This document shows positions 15,701 to 30,700 of a DNA stretch of 64,000 nt, piece after piece. The stretch is from Mactromeris polynyma (lineage: Eukaryota; Mollusca; Bivalvia; Venerida; Mactridae), in contig JASFXZ010000055.1 in assembly GCA_032209605.1 (NCBI GenBank), positions 1,364,001 to 1,428,000 on the forward strand. The letters run 5' to 3'. Made by a program: the position numbers and the translations under genes. The notes beneath the pieces were generated by a model. It saw only the letters and a program-made list of their open reading frames with translations. It had not been told where the DNA came from and did not search any database. Every line of letters begins with the position of its first letter. The stretch's first letter is position 1.

Positions 15701-18700
15701 TGTACCCTTATTTACACACCATGACTCATGTCCTTAGGTTTGTGGCATTTGTACCCTTATTTACACGCCTCGACCCATGTCCTTAGGTTTGTGGCATTTG
15801 TACCCTTATTTACACACCATGACTCATGTCCTTAGGTTTGTGGCATTTGTACCCTTATTTACACGCCTCGACCCATGTCCTTAGGTTCGTGGCATTTGTA
15901 CCCTTATTTACACACCATGACTCATGTCCTTAGGTTTGTGGCATTTGTACCCTTATTTACACACCTCGACCCATGTCCTTAGGTTTGTGGCGTTTGTGCC
16001 CTTATTTACACACCTCGACTCATGTGCTTAGGTTTGTGGCATTTGTACCCTTATTTACACACCTCGACCCATGTCCTTAGGTTTGTGGCATTTGTACCCT
16101 AATTAACACGCCTCGACCCATGTCCTTTGGTTTGTGGCATTTGTACCCCTATTTACACGCCTCGACCCATGTCTTTAGGTTTGTGGCATTTGTACCCTTA
16201 TTTACACACCATGACTCATGTCCTTAGGTTTGTGGCATTTGTACCCTTATTTACACACCTCGACCCATGTCCTTAGGTTTGTGGCATTTGTACCCTTATT
16301 TACACGCCTCGACCCATATCCTTAGGTTTGTGGCATTTGTACCCTTATTTACACACCTCGATCCATGTCCTTAGGTTTGTGGAATTTTAACCCTTATTTA
16401 CACACCTCGACTCATGTCCTTGGGTTTGTGGCATTTGTACCCTTATTAACACGCCTCGACTCATGTCCTTAGGTTTGTGGCATTTGTACCCTTATTTACA
16501 CGCCTCGACCCATGTCCTTAGGTTTGTGGCATTTGTACCCTTATTTACACGCCTCGACCCATGTCCTTAGGTTTGTGGCATTTGTACCCTTATTTACACA
16601 CCATGACTCATGTCCTTAGGTTTGTGGCATTTGTACCCTTATTTACACACCTCGACCCATGTCCTTAGGTTTGTGGCATTTGTACCCTTATTTACACGCC
16701 TCGACCCATGTCCTTAGGTTTGTGGCATTTGTACCCTCATTTACACACCATGACTCATGTCCTTAGGTTTGTGGCGTTTGTTCCCTTATTTACACACCAT
16801 GACTCATGTCCTTAGGTTTGTGGCATTTGTGCCCTTATTTACACACCTCGACTCATGTGCTTAGGTTTGTGGCATTTGTACCCTTATTTACACGCTCGAC
16901 CCATGTCCTTAGGTTTGAGGCGTTTGTTCCCTTATAAACGCACCTCGACTCATGTCCTTAGGTTTGCGGCATTTGTACCCTTATTTACACGCCTTGACTC
17001 ATGTCCTTAGGTTTGCGGCATTTGTACCCTTATTTACACGCCTCGACTCATGTCCTTAGGTTTGTGGCATTTGTACCCTTATTTACACACCTCGACTCAT
17101 GTCCTTAGGTTTGTGGCATTTGTACCCTTATTTACACACCTCGACTCATGTCCTTAGGTTTGTGGCATTTGTACCCTTATTTACACGCCTCGACCCATGG
17201 CCTTAGGTTCGTGGCATTTGTACCCTTATTTACACGCCTCGACCAATGTCCTTAGGTTTGTGGCATTTGTACCCTTATTGACACGCCTCGACCCATGTCC
17301 TTAGGTTTGAGGCATTTGTACCCTTATTTACACACCTCGACTCATGTCCTTAGGTTTGAGGCATTTGTACCCGTATTTACACGCCTCGACTCATGTCCTT
17401 AGGTTTGTGGCATTTGTACCCTTATTTACACACCTCGACTCATGTGCTTAGGTTTGTGGCATTTGTACCTTTGTTTACACGCCTCGACCCATGTCCTTAG
17501 GTTAGTGGCATTTGTACCCTTATTTACACGCCTCGACCCATGCCCTTACGTTTGTGGCATTTGTACCCTTATTTACACGCCTCGACCCATGTCCTTAGGT
17601 TTGAGGCGTTTGTTCCCTTATAAACACACCTCGACTCATGTCCTTAGGTTTGTGGCATTTGTACCCTTATTTACACACCTCGGCCCATGTCCTTAGGTTT
17701 GTGGCATTTGTACCCTTATTTACACGCCTCGACCCATGTCCTTAGGTTTGTGGCATTTGTACCCTTATTTACACGCCTCGACCCATGTCCTTAGGTTTGT
17801 GGCGTTTGTACCCTTATTTACACGCCTCGACCCATGTCCATAGGTTTGTGGCATTTGTACCCTTATTTACACGCCTCGACCCATGTCCTTATGTTCGTGG
17901 CATTTGTACCCTTATTTACACGCCTCGACCCATGTCCTTAGGTTTGTGGCATTTGTACCCTTATTTACACGCCTCGACCCATGTCCTTAGGTTTGTGGCA
18001 TTTGTACCCTTATTTACACGCCTCGACCCATGTCCTTTGGTTTGTGGCATTTGTACCCCTATTTACACGCCTCGACCCATGTCCTTTGGTTTGTGGCATT
18101 TGTACCCCTATTTACACGCCTCGACCCATGTCCTTAGGTTTGTGGCATTTGTACCCTTATTTACACACCATGACTCATGTCCTTAGGTTTGTGGCATTTG
18201 TACCCTTATTTACACACCTCGACCCATGTCCTTAGGTTTGTGGCATTTGTACCCTTATTTACACGCCTCGACCCATGTCCTTAGGTTTGTGGCATTTGTA
18301 CCCTTATTTCGAACCTCGACCCATGTCCTTAGGTTAGTGGCATTTGTACCCTTATTTACACGCGTCGACCCATGTCCTTAGGTTAGTGGCATTTGTACCC
18401 TTATTTACACACCATGACTCATGTCCTTAGGTTTGTGGCATTTGTACCCTTATTTACACACCTCGACCCATGTCCTTAGGTTTGTGGCATTTGTACCCTC
18501 ATTTACACACCATGACTCATGTCCTTAGGTTTGTGGCGTTTGTTCCCTTATTTACACACCATGACTCATGTCCTTAGGTTTGTGGCATTTGTGCCCTTAT
18601 TTACACACCTCGACTCATGTGCTTAGGTTTGTGGCATTTGTACCCTTATTTACACGCTCGACCCATGTCCTTAGGTTTGAGGCGTTTGTTCCCTTATAAA

Positions 18701-21700
18701 CGCACCTCGACTCATGTCCTTAGGTTTGCGGCATTTGTACCCTTATTTACACGCCTTGACTCATGTCCTTAGGTTTGCGGCATTTGTACCCTTATTTACA
18801 CGCCTGGACTCATGTCCTTAGGTTTGTGGCATTTGTACCCTTATTTACACACCTCGACTCATGTCCTTAGGTTTGTGGCATTTGTACCCTTATTTACACA
18901 CCTCGACTCATGTCCTTAGGTTTGTGGCATTTGTACCCTTATTTACACGCCTCGACCCATGGCCTTAGGTTCGTGGCATTTGTACCCTTATTTACACGCC
19001 TCGACCAATGTCCTTAGGTTTGTGGCATTTGTACCCTTATTGACACGCCTCGACCCATGTCCTTAGGTTTGAGGCATTTGTACCCTTATTTACACACCTC
19101 GACTCATGTCCTTAGGTTTGAGGCATTTGTACCCGTATTTACACGCCTCGACTCATGTCCTTAGGTTTGTGGCATTTGTACCCTTATTTACACACCTCGA
19201 CTCATGTGCTTAGGTTTGTGGCATTTGTACCTTTGTTTACACGCCTCGACCCATGTCCTTAGGTTAGTGGCATTTGTACCCTTATTTACACGCCTCGACC
19301 CATGCCCTTACGTTTGTGGCATTTGTACCCTTATTTACACGCCTCGACCCATGTCCTTAGGTTTGAGGCGTTTGTTCCCTTATAAACACACCTCGACTCA
19401 TGTCCTTAGGTTTGTGGCATTTGTACCCTTATTTACACACCTCGGCCCATGTCCTTAGGTTTGTGGCATTTGTACCCTTATTTACACGCCTCGACCCATG
19501 TCCTTAGGTTTGTGGCATTTGTACCCTTATTTACACGCCTCGACCCATGTCCTTAGGTTTGTGGCATTTGTACCCTTATTTACACGCCTCGACCCATGTC
19601 CATAGGTTTGTGGCATTTGTACCCTTATTTACACGCCTCGACCCATGTCCTTATGTTCGTGGCATTTGTACCCTTATTTACACGCCTCGACCCATGTCCT
19701 TAGGTTTGTGGCATTTGTACCCTTATTTACACGCCTCGACCCATGTCCTTAGTTTTGTGGCATTTGTACCCTTATTTACACGCCTCGACCCATGTCCTTT
19801 GGTTTGTGGCATTTGTACCCCTATTTACACGCCTCGACCCATGTCCTTTGGTTTGTGGCATTTGTACCCCTATTTACACGCCTCGACCCATGTCCTTAGG
19901 TTTGTGGCATTTGTACCCTTATTTACACACCATGACTCATGTCCTTAGGTTTGTGGCATTTGTACCCTTATTTACACACCTCGACCCATGTCCTTAGGTT
20001 TGTGGCATTTGTACCCTTATTTACACGCCTCGACCCATGTCCTTAGGTTTGTGGCATTTGTACCCTTATTTCGAACCTCGACCCATGTCCTTAGGTTAGT
20101 GGCATTTGTACCCTTATTTACACGCGTCGACCCATGTCCTTAGGTTTGTGGCATTTGTACCCTTATTTACACGCCTCGACCCATGTCCTTAGGTTAGTGG
20201 CATTTGTACCCTTATTTACACGCCTCGACCCATGTCCTTAGGTTTGTGGCATTTGTACCCTTATTTACACGCCTCGACCCATGTCCTTAGGTTTGTGGCA
20301 TTTGTACCCTTATTTACACACCATGACTCATGTCCTTAGGTTTGTGGCATTTGTACCCTTATTTACACACCTCGACTCATGTGCTTAGGTTTGTGGCATT
20401 TGTACCTTTGTTTACACGCCTCGACCCATGTCCTTAGGTTAGTGGCATTTGTACCCTTATTTACACGCCTCGACCCATGTCCTTAGGTTTGAGGCGTTTG
20501 TTCCCTTATAAACACACCTCGACTCATGTCCTTAGGTTTGTGGCATTTGTACCCTTATTTACACACCTCGACCCATGTCCTTAGGTTTGTGGCATTTGTA
20601 CCCTTATTTACACACCTCGACTCATGTCCTTAGGTTTGTGGCATTTGTACCCTTATTTACACACCTCGACCCATGTCCTTAGGTTTGTGGCATTTGTACC
20701 CTTATTGACACGCCTCGACCCATGTCCTTAGGTTTGTGGCATTTGTACCCTTATTTACACGCCTCGACCCATGTCCTTAGGTTTGTGGCATTTGTACCCT
20801 TATTTACATGCCTCGACCCATGTCCTTAGGTTTGTGGCATTTGTACCCTTATTTACACGCCTCGACCCATGTCCTTATGTTCGTGGCATTTGTACCCATA
20901 TTTACACGCCTCGACCCATGTCATTAGGTTTGTGGCATTTGTACCCTTATTTACACGCCTCGACCCATGTCCTTAGGTTTGTGGCATTTGTACCCTAATT
21001 TACACGCCTCGACCCATGTCCTTTGGTTTGTGGCATTTGTACCCCTATTTACACGCCTCGACCCATGTCCTTAGGTTTGTGGCATTTGTACCCTTATTTA
21101 CACACCATGACTCATGTCCTTAGGTTTGTGGCATTTGTACCCTTATTTACACACCTCGACCCATGTCCTTAGGTTTGTGGCATTTGTACCCTTATTTACA
21201 CGCCTCGACCCATGTCCTTAGGTTTGTGGCATTTGTACCCTTATTTACACACGTCGACCCATGTCCTTAGGTTTGTGGCATTTGTACCCTTATTTACACG
21301 CCTCGATCCATGTCCTTAGGTTTGTGGCATTTGTACCCTTATTTACACGCCTCGACCCATGTCCTTAGGTTTGTGGCATTTGTACCCTTATTTACACACC
21401 ATGACTCATGTCCTTAGGTTTGTGGCATTTGTACCCTTATTTACACGCCTCGACCCATATCCTTAGGTTTGTGGCATTTGTACCCTTATTTACACACCAT
21501 GACTCATGTCCTTAGGTTTGTGGCATTTGTACCCTTATTTACACGCCTCGACCCATGTCCTTAGGTTTGTGGCATTTGTACCCTTATTTACACACCATGA
21601 CTCATGTCCTTAGGTTTGTGGCATTTGTACCCTTATTTACACGCCTCGACCCATGTCCTTAGGTTCGTGGCATTTGTACCCTTATTTACACACCATGACT

Positions 21701-24700
21701 CATGTCCTTAGGTTTGTGGCATTTGTACCCTTATTTACACACCTCGACTCATGTCCTTAGGTTTGTTTCATTTGTACCCTTATTTACACACCATGACCCA
21801 TGTCCTTAGGTTTGTGGCATTTGTACCCTTATTTACACACTACGACTCATGTCCTTAGGTTTGTGGCATTTGTACCCTTATTTACACACCTCGACCCATG
21901 TCCTTAGGTTTGTGGCATTTGTACCCTTATTTACACGCCTCGACCCATGTCCTTAGGTTTGTGGCATTTGTACCCTTATTTACACGCCTCGACCCATGTC
22001 CTTAGGTTTGTGGCATTTGTACCCTTATTTACACGCCTCGACCCATGTCCTTAGGTTTGTGGCATTTGTACCCTTATTTACACGCCTCGACCCATGTCCT
22101 TATGTTCGTGGCATTTGTACCCTTATTTACACGCCTCGACCAATGTCATTAGGTTTGTGGCATTTGTACCCTTATTTACACGCCTCGACCCATGTCCTTA
22201 GGTTTGTGGCATTTGTACCACTATTTACACGCCTCGACCCATGTCCTTAGGTTTGTGGCATTTGTACCCTTATTTACACACCATGACTCATGTCCTTAGG
22301 TTTGTGGCATTTGTACCCTTATTTACACACCTCGACCCATGTCCTTAGGTTTGTGGCATTTGTACCCTTATTTACACGCCTCGACCCATGTCCTTAGGTT
22401 TGTGGCATTTGTACCCTTATTTACACACCTCGACCCATGTCCTTATGTTAGTGGCATTTGTACCCTTATTTACACGCGTCGACCCATGTCCTTAGGTTTG
22501 TGGCATTTGTACCCTTATTTACACGCCTCGACCCATGTCCTTAGGTTTGTGGCATTTGTACCCTTATTTACACGCCTCGACCCATGTCCTTATGTTCGTG
22601 GCATTTGTACCCTTATTTACACGCCTCGACCCATGTCATTAGGTTTGTGGCATTTGTACCCTTATTTACACGCCTCGACCCATGTCCTTAGGTTTGTGGC
22701 ATTTGTACCCTAATTTACACGCCTCGACCCATGTCCTTTGGTTTGTGGCATTTGTACCCCTATTTACACGCCTCGACCCATGTCCTTAGGTTTGTGGCAT
22801 TTGTACCCTTATTTACACACCATGACTCATGTCCTTAGGTTTGTGGCATTTGTACCCTTATTTACACACCTCGACCCATGTCCTTAGGTTTGTGGCATTT
22901 GTACCCTTATTTACACGCCTCGACCCATGTCCTTAGGTTTGTGGCATTTGTACCCTTATTTACACACCTCGACCCATGTCCTTATGTTAGTGGCATTTGT
23001 ACCCTTATTTACACGCGTCGACCCATGTCCTTAGGTTTGTGGCATTTGTACCCTTATTTACACGCCTCGACCCATGTCCTTAGGTTTGTGGCATTTGTAC
23101 CCTTATTTACACACCTCGACTCATGTCCTTAGGTTTGTGGCATTTGTACCCTTATTTACACACCTCGACTCATGTGCTTAGGTTTGTGGCATTTGTACCT
23201 TTGTTAACACGCCTCGACCCATGTCCTTACGTTAGTGGCATTTGTACCCTTATTTACACGCCTCGACCCATGTCCTTACGTTTGTGGCATTTGTACCCTT
23301 ATTTACACGCCTCGACCCATGTCCTTAGGTTTGAGGCGTTTGTTCCCTTATAAACACACCTCGACTCATGTCCTTAGGTTTGTGGCATTTGTACCCTTAT
23401 TTACACACCTCGACCCATGTCCTTAGGTTTGTGGCATTTGTACCCTTATTTACACGCCTCGACCCATGTCCTTAGGTTTGTGGCATTTGTACCCTTATTT
23501 ACACACCATGACTCATGTCCTTAGGTGTGTGGCATTTGTACCCTTATTTACACGCCTCGACCCATGTCCTTAGGTTCGTGGCATTTGTACCTTTGTTTAC
23601 ACGCCTCGACCCATGTCCTTAGGTTAGTGGCATTTGTACCCTTATTTACACGCCTCGACCCATGTCCTTACGTTTGTGGCATTTGTACCCTTATTTACAC
23701 GCCTCGACCCATGTCCTTAGGTTTGAGGCGTTTGTTCCCTTATAAACACACCTCGACCCATGTCCTTAGGTTTGTGGCATTTGTACCCTAATTTACACGC
23801 CTCGACCCATGTCCTTTGGTTTGTGGCATTTGTACCCCTATTTACACGCCTCGACCCATGTCCTTAGGTTTGTGGCATTTGTACCCTTATTTACACACCA
23901 TGACTCATGTCCTTAGGTTTGTGGCATTTGTACCCTTATTTACACACCTCGACCCATGTCCTTAGGTTTGTGGCATTTGTACCCTTATTTACACGCCTCG
24001 ACCCATGTCCTTAGGTTTGTGGCATTTGTACCCTTATTTACACGCGTCGACCCATGTCCTTAGGTTTGTGGCATTTGTACCCTTATTTACACGCGTCGAC
24101 CCATGTCCTTAGGTTTGTGGCATTTGTACCCTTATTTACACGCGTCGACCCATGTCCTTAGGTTTGTGGCATTTGTACCCTTATTTACACACCATGACTC
24201 ATGTCCTTAGGTTTGTGGCATTTGTACCCTTATTTACACGCCTCGACCCATATCCTTAGGTTTGTGGCATTTGTACCCTTATTTACACACCATGACTCAT
24301 GTCCTTAGGTTTGTGGCATTTGTACCCTTATTTACACGCCTCGACCCATGTCCTTAGGTTTGTGGCATTTGTACCCTTATTTACACACCATGACTCATGT
24401 CCTTAGGTTTGTGGCATTTGTACCCTTATTTACACGCCTCGACCCATGTCCTTAGGTTCGTGGCATTTGTACCCTTATTTACACACCATGACTCATGTCC
24501 TTAGGTTTGTGGCATTTGTACCCTTATTTACACACCTCGACTCATGTCCTTAGGTTTGTGGCATTTGTACCCTTATTTACACACCATGACTCATGTCCTT
24601 AGGTTTGTGGCATTTGTACCCTTATTTACACACCTCGACCCATGTCCTTAGGTTTGTGGCATTTGTACCCTTATTTACACGCCTCGACCCATGTCCTTAG

Positions 24701-27700
24701 GTTTGTGGCATTTGTACCCTTATTTACACGCCTCGACCCATGTCCTTAGGTTTGTGGCATTTGTACCCTTATTTACACGCCTCGACCCATGTCCTTACGT
24801 TTGTGGCATTTGTACCCTTATTTACACGCCTCGACCCATGTCCTTATGTTCGTGGCATTTGTACCCTTATTTACACGCCTCGACCCATGTCATTAGGTTT
24901 GTGGCATTTGTACCCTTATTTACACGCCTCGACCCATGTCCTTATGTTCGTGGCATTTGTACCCTTATTTACACGCCTCGACCCATGTCATTAGGTTTGT
25001 GGCATTTGTACCCTTATTTACACGCCTCGACCCATGTCCTTAGGTTTGTGGCATTTGTACCCTAATTAACACGCCTCGACCCATGTCCTTTGGTTTGTGG
25101 CATTTGTACCCCTATTTACACGCCTCGACCCATGTCCTTAGGTTTGTGGCATTTGTACCCTTATTTACACACCATGACTCATGTCCTTAGGTTTGTGGCA
25201 TTTGTACCCTTATTTACACACCTCGACCCATGTCCTTAGGTTTGTGGCATTTGTACCCTTATTTACACGCCTCGACCCATATCCTTAGGTTTGTGGCATT
25301 TGTACCCTTATTTACACACCTCGATCCATGTCCTTAGGTTTGTGGAATTTTAACCCTTATTTACACACCTCGACTCATGTCCTTGGGTTTGTGGCATTTG
25401 TACCCTTATTAACACGCCTCGACTCATGTCCTTAGGTTTGTGGCATTTGTACCCTTATTTACACGCCTCGACCCATGTCCTTAGGTTTGTGGCATTTGTA
25501 CCCTTATTTACACGCCTCGACCCATGTCCTTAGGTTTGTGGCATTTGTACCCTTATTTACACACCATGACTCATGTCCTTAGGTTTGTGGCATTTGTACC
25601 CTTATTTACACACCTCGACCCATGTCCTTAGGTTTGTGGCATTTGTACCCTTATTTACACGCCTCGACCCATGTCCTTAGGTTTGTGGCATTTGTACCCT
25701 TATTTACACACCTCGACCCATGTCCTTATGTTAGTGGCATTTGTACCCTTATTTACACGCGTCGACCCATGTCCTTAGGTTTGTGGCATTTGTACCCTTA
25801 TTTACACGCCTCGACCCATGTCCTTAGGTTTGTGGCATTTGTACCCTTATTTACACACCTCGACCCATGTCCTTATGTTAGTGGCATTTGTACCCTTATT
25901 TACACGCGTCGACCCATGTCCTTAGGTTTGTGGCATTTGTACCCTTATTTACACGCCTCGACCCATGTCCTTAGGTTTGTGGCATTTGTACCCTTATTTA
26001 CACACCTCGACTCATGTCCTTAGGTTTGTGGCATTTGTACCCTTATTTACACACCTCGACTCATGTGCTTAGGTTTGTGGCATTTGTACCTTTGTTTACA
26101 CGCCTCGACCCATGTCCTTACGTTAGTGGCATTTGTACCCTTATTTACACGCCTCGACCCATGTCCTTACGTTTGTGGCATTTGTACCCTTATTTACACG
26201 CCTCGACCCATGTCCTTAGGTTTGAGGCGTTTGTTCCCTTATAAACACACCTCGACTCATGTCCTTAGGTTTGTGGCATTTGTACCCTTATTTACACACC
26301 TCGACCCATGTCCTTAGGTTTGTGGCATTTGTACCCTTATTTACACGCCTCGACCCATTTCCTTAGGTTTGTGGCATTTGTACCCTTATTTACACGCCTC
26401 GACCCATGTCCTTAGGTTGGTGGCATTTGTACCCTTATTTACACGCCTCGACCCATGTCCTTAGGTTCGTGGCATTTGTACCCTTATTTACACGCCTCGA
26501 CCCATGTCCTTAGGTTTGTGGCATTTGTACCCTAATTTACACGCCTCGACCCATGTCCTTTGGTTTGTGGCATGTGTACCCCTATTTACACGCCTCGACC
26601 CATGTCCGTAGGTTTGTGGCATTTGTACCCTTATTTACACACCATGACTCATGTCCTTAGGTTTGTGGCATTTGTACCCTTATTTACACACCTCGACCCA
26701 TGTCCTTAGGTTTGTGGCATTTGTACCCTTATTTACACGCCTCGACCCATGTCCTTAGGTTTGTGGCATTTGTACCCTTATTTACACACCTCGACCCATG
26801 TCCTTAGGTTAGTGGCATTTGTACCCTTATTTACACGCGTCGACCCATGTCCTTAGGTTTGTGGCATTTGTACCCTTATTTACACGCCTCGACCCATGTC
26901 CTTAGGTTTGTGGCATTTGTACCCTTATTTACACACCATGACTCATGTCCTTAGGTTTGTGGCATTTGTACCCTTATTTACACACCTCGACTCATGTGCT
27001 TAGGTTTGTGGCATTTGTACCTTTGTTTACACGCCTCGACCCATGTCCTTAGGTTAGTGGCATTTGTACCCTTATTTACACGCCTCGACCCATGTCCTTA
27101 CGTTTGTGGCATTTGTACCCTTATTTACACGCCTCGACCCATGTCCTTAGGTTTGAGGCGTTTGTTCCCTTATAAACACACCTCGACCCATGTCCTTAGG
27201 TTTGTGGCATTTGTACCCTAATTTACACGCCTCGACCCATGTCCTTTGGTTTGTGGCATTTGTACCCCTATTTACACGCCTCGACCCATGTCCTTAGGTT
27301 TGTGGCATTTGTACCCTTATTTACACACCATGACTCATGTCCTTAGGTTTGTGGCATTTGTACCCTTATTTACACACCTCGACCCATGTCCTTAGGTTTG
27401 TGGCATTTGTACCCTTATTTACACGCCTCGACCCATGTCCTTAGGTTTGTGGCATTTGTACCCTTATTTACACACCTCGACCCATGTCCTTAGGTTTGTG
27501 GCATTTGTACCCTTATTTACACGCCTCGATCCATGTCCTTAGGTTTGTGGCATTTGTACCCTTATTTACACACCTCGACCCATGTCCTTAGGTTTGTGGC
27601 ATTTGTACCCTTATTTACACACCATGACTCATGTCCTTAGGTTTGTGGCATTTGTACCCTTATTTACACGCCTCGACCCATATCCTTAGGTTTGTGGCAT

Positions 27701-30700
27701 TTGTACCCTTATTTACACACCATGACTCATGTCCTTAGGTTTGTGGCATTTGTACCCTTATTTACACGCCTCGACCCATGTCCTTAGGTTTGTGGCATTT
27801 GTACCCTTATTTACACACCATGACTCATGTCCTTAGGTTTGTGGCATTTGTACCCTTATTTACACGCCTCGACCCATGTCCTTAGGTTCGTGGCATTTGT
27901 ACCCTTATTTACACACCATGACTCATGTCCTTAGGTTTGTGGCATTTGTACCCTTATTTACACACCTCGACTCATGTCCTTAGGTTTGTGGCATTTGTAC
28001 CCTTATTTACACACCATGACTCATGTCCTTAGGTTTGTGGCATTTGTACCCTTATTTACACACTTCGACTCATGTCCTTAGGTTTGTGGCATTTGTACCC
28101 TTATTTACACACCTCGACCCATGTCCTTAGGTTTGTGGCATTTGTACCCTTATTTACACGCCTCGACCCATGTCCTTAGGTTTGTGGCATTTGTACCCTT
28201 ATTTACACGCCTCGACCCATGTCCTTAGGTTTGTGGCATTTGTACCCTTATTTACACGCCTCGACCCATGTCCTTAGGTTTGTGGCATTTGTACCCTTAT
28301 TTACACGCCTCGACCCATGTCCTTAGGTTTGTGGCATTTGTACCCTAATTTACACGCCTCGACCCATGTCCTTTGGTTTGTGGCATTTGTACCCCTATTT
28401 ACACGCCTCGATCCATGTCCTTAGGTTTGTGGCATTTGTACCCTTATTTACACACCTCGACCCATGTCCTTAGGTTTGTGGCATTTGTACCCTTATTTAC
28501 ACGCCTCGACCCATGTCCTTAGGTTTGTGGCATTTGTACCCTTATTTACACACCTCGATCCATGTCCTTAGGTTTGTGGCATTTGTACCCTTATTTACAC
28601 ACCATGACTCATGTCCTTAGGTTTGTGACATTTGTACCCTTATTTACACGCCTCGACCCATGTCCTTAGGTTTATGGCATTTGTACCCTTATTTACACGC
28701 CTCGACCCATGTCCTTAGGTTTGTGGCATTTGTACCCTAATTTACACGCCTCGACCCATGTCCTTTGGTTTGTGGCATTTGTACCCCTATTTACACGCCT
28801 CGACCCATGTCCGTAGGTTTGTGGCATTTGTACCCTTATTTACACACCATGACTCATGTCCTTAGGTTTGTGGCATTTGTACCCTTATTTACACACCTCG
28901 ACCCATGTCCTTAGGTTTGTGGCATTTGTACCCTTATTTACACGCCTCGACCCATGTCCTTAGGTTTGTGGCATTTGTACCCTTATTTACACACCTCGAC
29001 CCATGTCCTTAGGTTAGTGGCATTTGTACCCTTATTTACACGCGTCGACCCATGTCCTTAGGTTTGTGGCATTTGTACCCTTATTTACACGCCTCGACCC
29101 ATGTCCTTAGGTTTGTGGCATTTGTACCCTTATTTACACACCATGACTCATGTCCTTAGGTTTGTGGCATTTGTACCCTTATTTACACACCTCGACTCAT
29201 GTGCTTAGGTTTGTGGCATTTGTACCTTTGTTTACACGCCTCGACCCATGTCCTTAGGTTAGTGGCATTTGTACCCTTATTTACACGCCTCGACCCATGT
29301 CCTTACGTTTGTGGCATTTGTACCCTTATTTACACGCCTCGACCCATGTCCTTAGGTTTGAGGCGTTTGTTCCCTTATAAACACACCTCGACCCATGTCC
29401 TTAGGTTTGTGGCATTTGTACCCTAATTTACACGCCTCGACCCATGTCCTTTGGTTTGTGGCATTTGTACCCCTATTTACACGCCTCGACCCATGTCCTT
29501 AGGTTTGTGGCATTTGTACCCTTATTTACACACCATGACTCATGTCCTTAGGTTTGTGGCATTTGTACCCTTATTTACACACCTCGACCCATGTCCTTAG
29601 GTTTGTGGCATTTGTACCCTTATTTACACACCATGACTCATGTCCTTAGGTTTGTGGCATTTGTACCCTTATTTACACACCTCGACCGATGTCCTTAGGT
29701 TTGTGGCGTTTGTTCCCTTATTTACACACCTCGACCCATGTCCTTAGGTTTGTGGCATTTGTACCCTTATTTACACGCCTCGACCCATGTCCTTCGGTTT
29801 GTGGCATTTGTACCCTTATTTACACACCTCGACTCATGTCCTTAGGTGTGTGGCATTTGTACCCTCATTTACACGCCTCGACCCATGTCCTTAGGTTTGT
29901 GGCATTTGTACCCTTATTTACGCGCCTCGATCCATGGCCTTAGGTTTGTGGCATTTGTACCCCTATTTACACACCTCGACTCATGTCCTTAGGTTTGTGG
30001 CATGTGTACCCTTATTTACACACCTCGACTCATGTCCTTAGGTTTGTGGCATTTGTACCCTTATTTACACGCTCGACCCATGTCCTTAGGTGTGTGGCAT
30101 GTGTACCCTTATTTACACACCATGATTCATGTCCTTAGGTTTGTGGCATTTGTACCCTTATTTACACGCCTCGACCCATGTCGTTAGGTTTGTGGCATTT
30201 GTACCCTTATTTACACGCCTCGACCCATGTCCTTAGTTTTGTGGAATTTTAACCCTTATTTACATGCCTCGACTCATGTCCTTGGGTTTGTGGCATTTGT
30301 ACCCTTATTTACACACCATGACTCATGTCCTTAGGTTTGTGGCATTTGTACCCTTATTTACACACCTCGACTCATGTGCTTAGGTTTGTGGCATTTGTAC
30401 CTTTGTTTACACGCCTCGACCCATGTCCTTAGGTTAGTGGCATTTGTACCCTTATTTACACGCCTCGACCCATGTCCTTACGTTTGTGGCATTTGTACCC
30501 TTATTTACACGCCTCGACCCATGTCCTTAGGTTTGAGGCGTTTGTTCCCTTATAAACACACCTCGACCCATGTCCTTAGGTTTGTGGCATTTGTACCCTA
30601 ATTTACACGCCTCGACCCATGTCCTTTGGTTTGTGGCATTTGTACCCCTATTTACACGCCTCGACCCATGTCCTTAGGTTTGTGGCATTTGTACCCTTAT

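Larger units (their letters stand above)
4836..15970 (+). repeat. Large duplicated block of the array, copy 1
   Basis: This roughly 11.1-kb block recurs 12,001 bp downstream. Private variants match at the same offset: the TTTCGAACCTCG unit (8069 and 20070), AGTTTTGTGG (7750 and 19751), TTTGTTTCAT (about 9763 and 21764), ACCCATTTCC (about 14351 and 26352). I saw no difference between the copies in the places compared. Edges are set where sequences diverge (an extra T near 4829; CCC against CTC near 15971). Confidence 0.9.
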
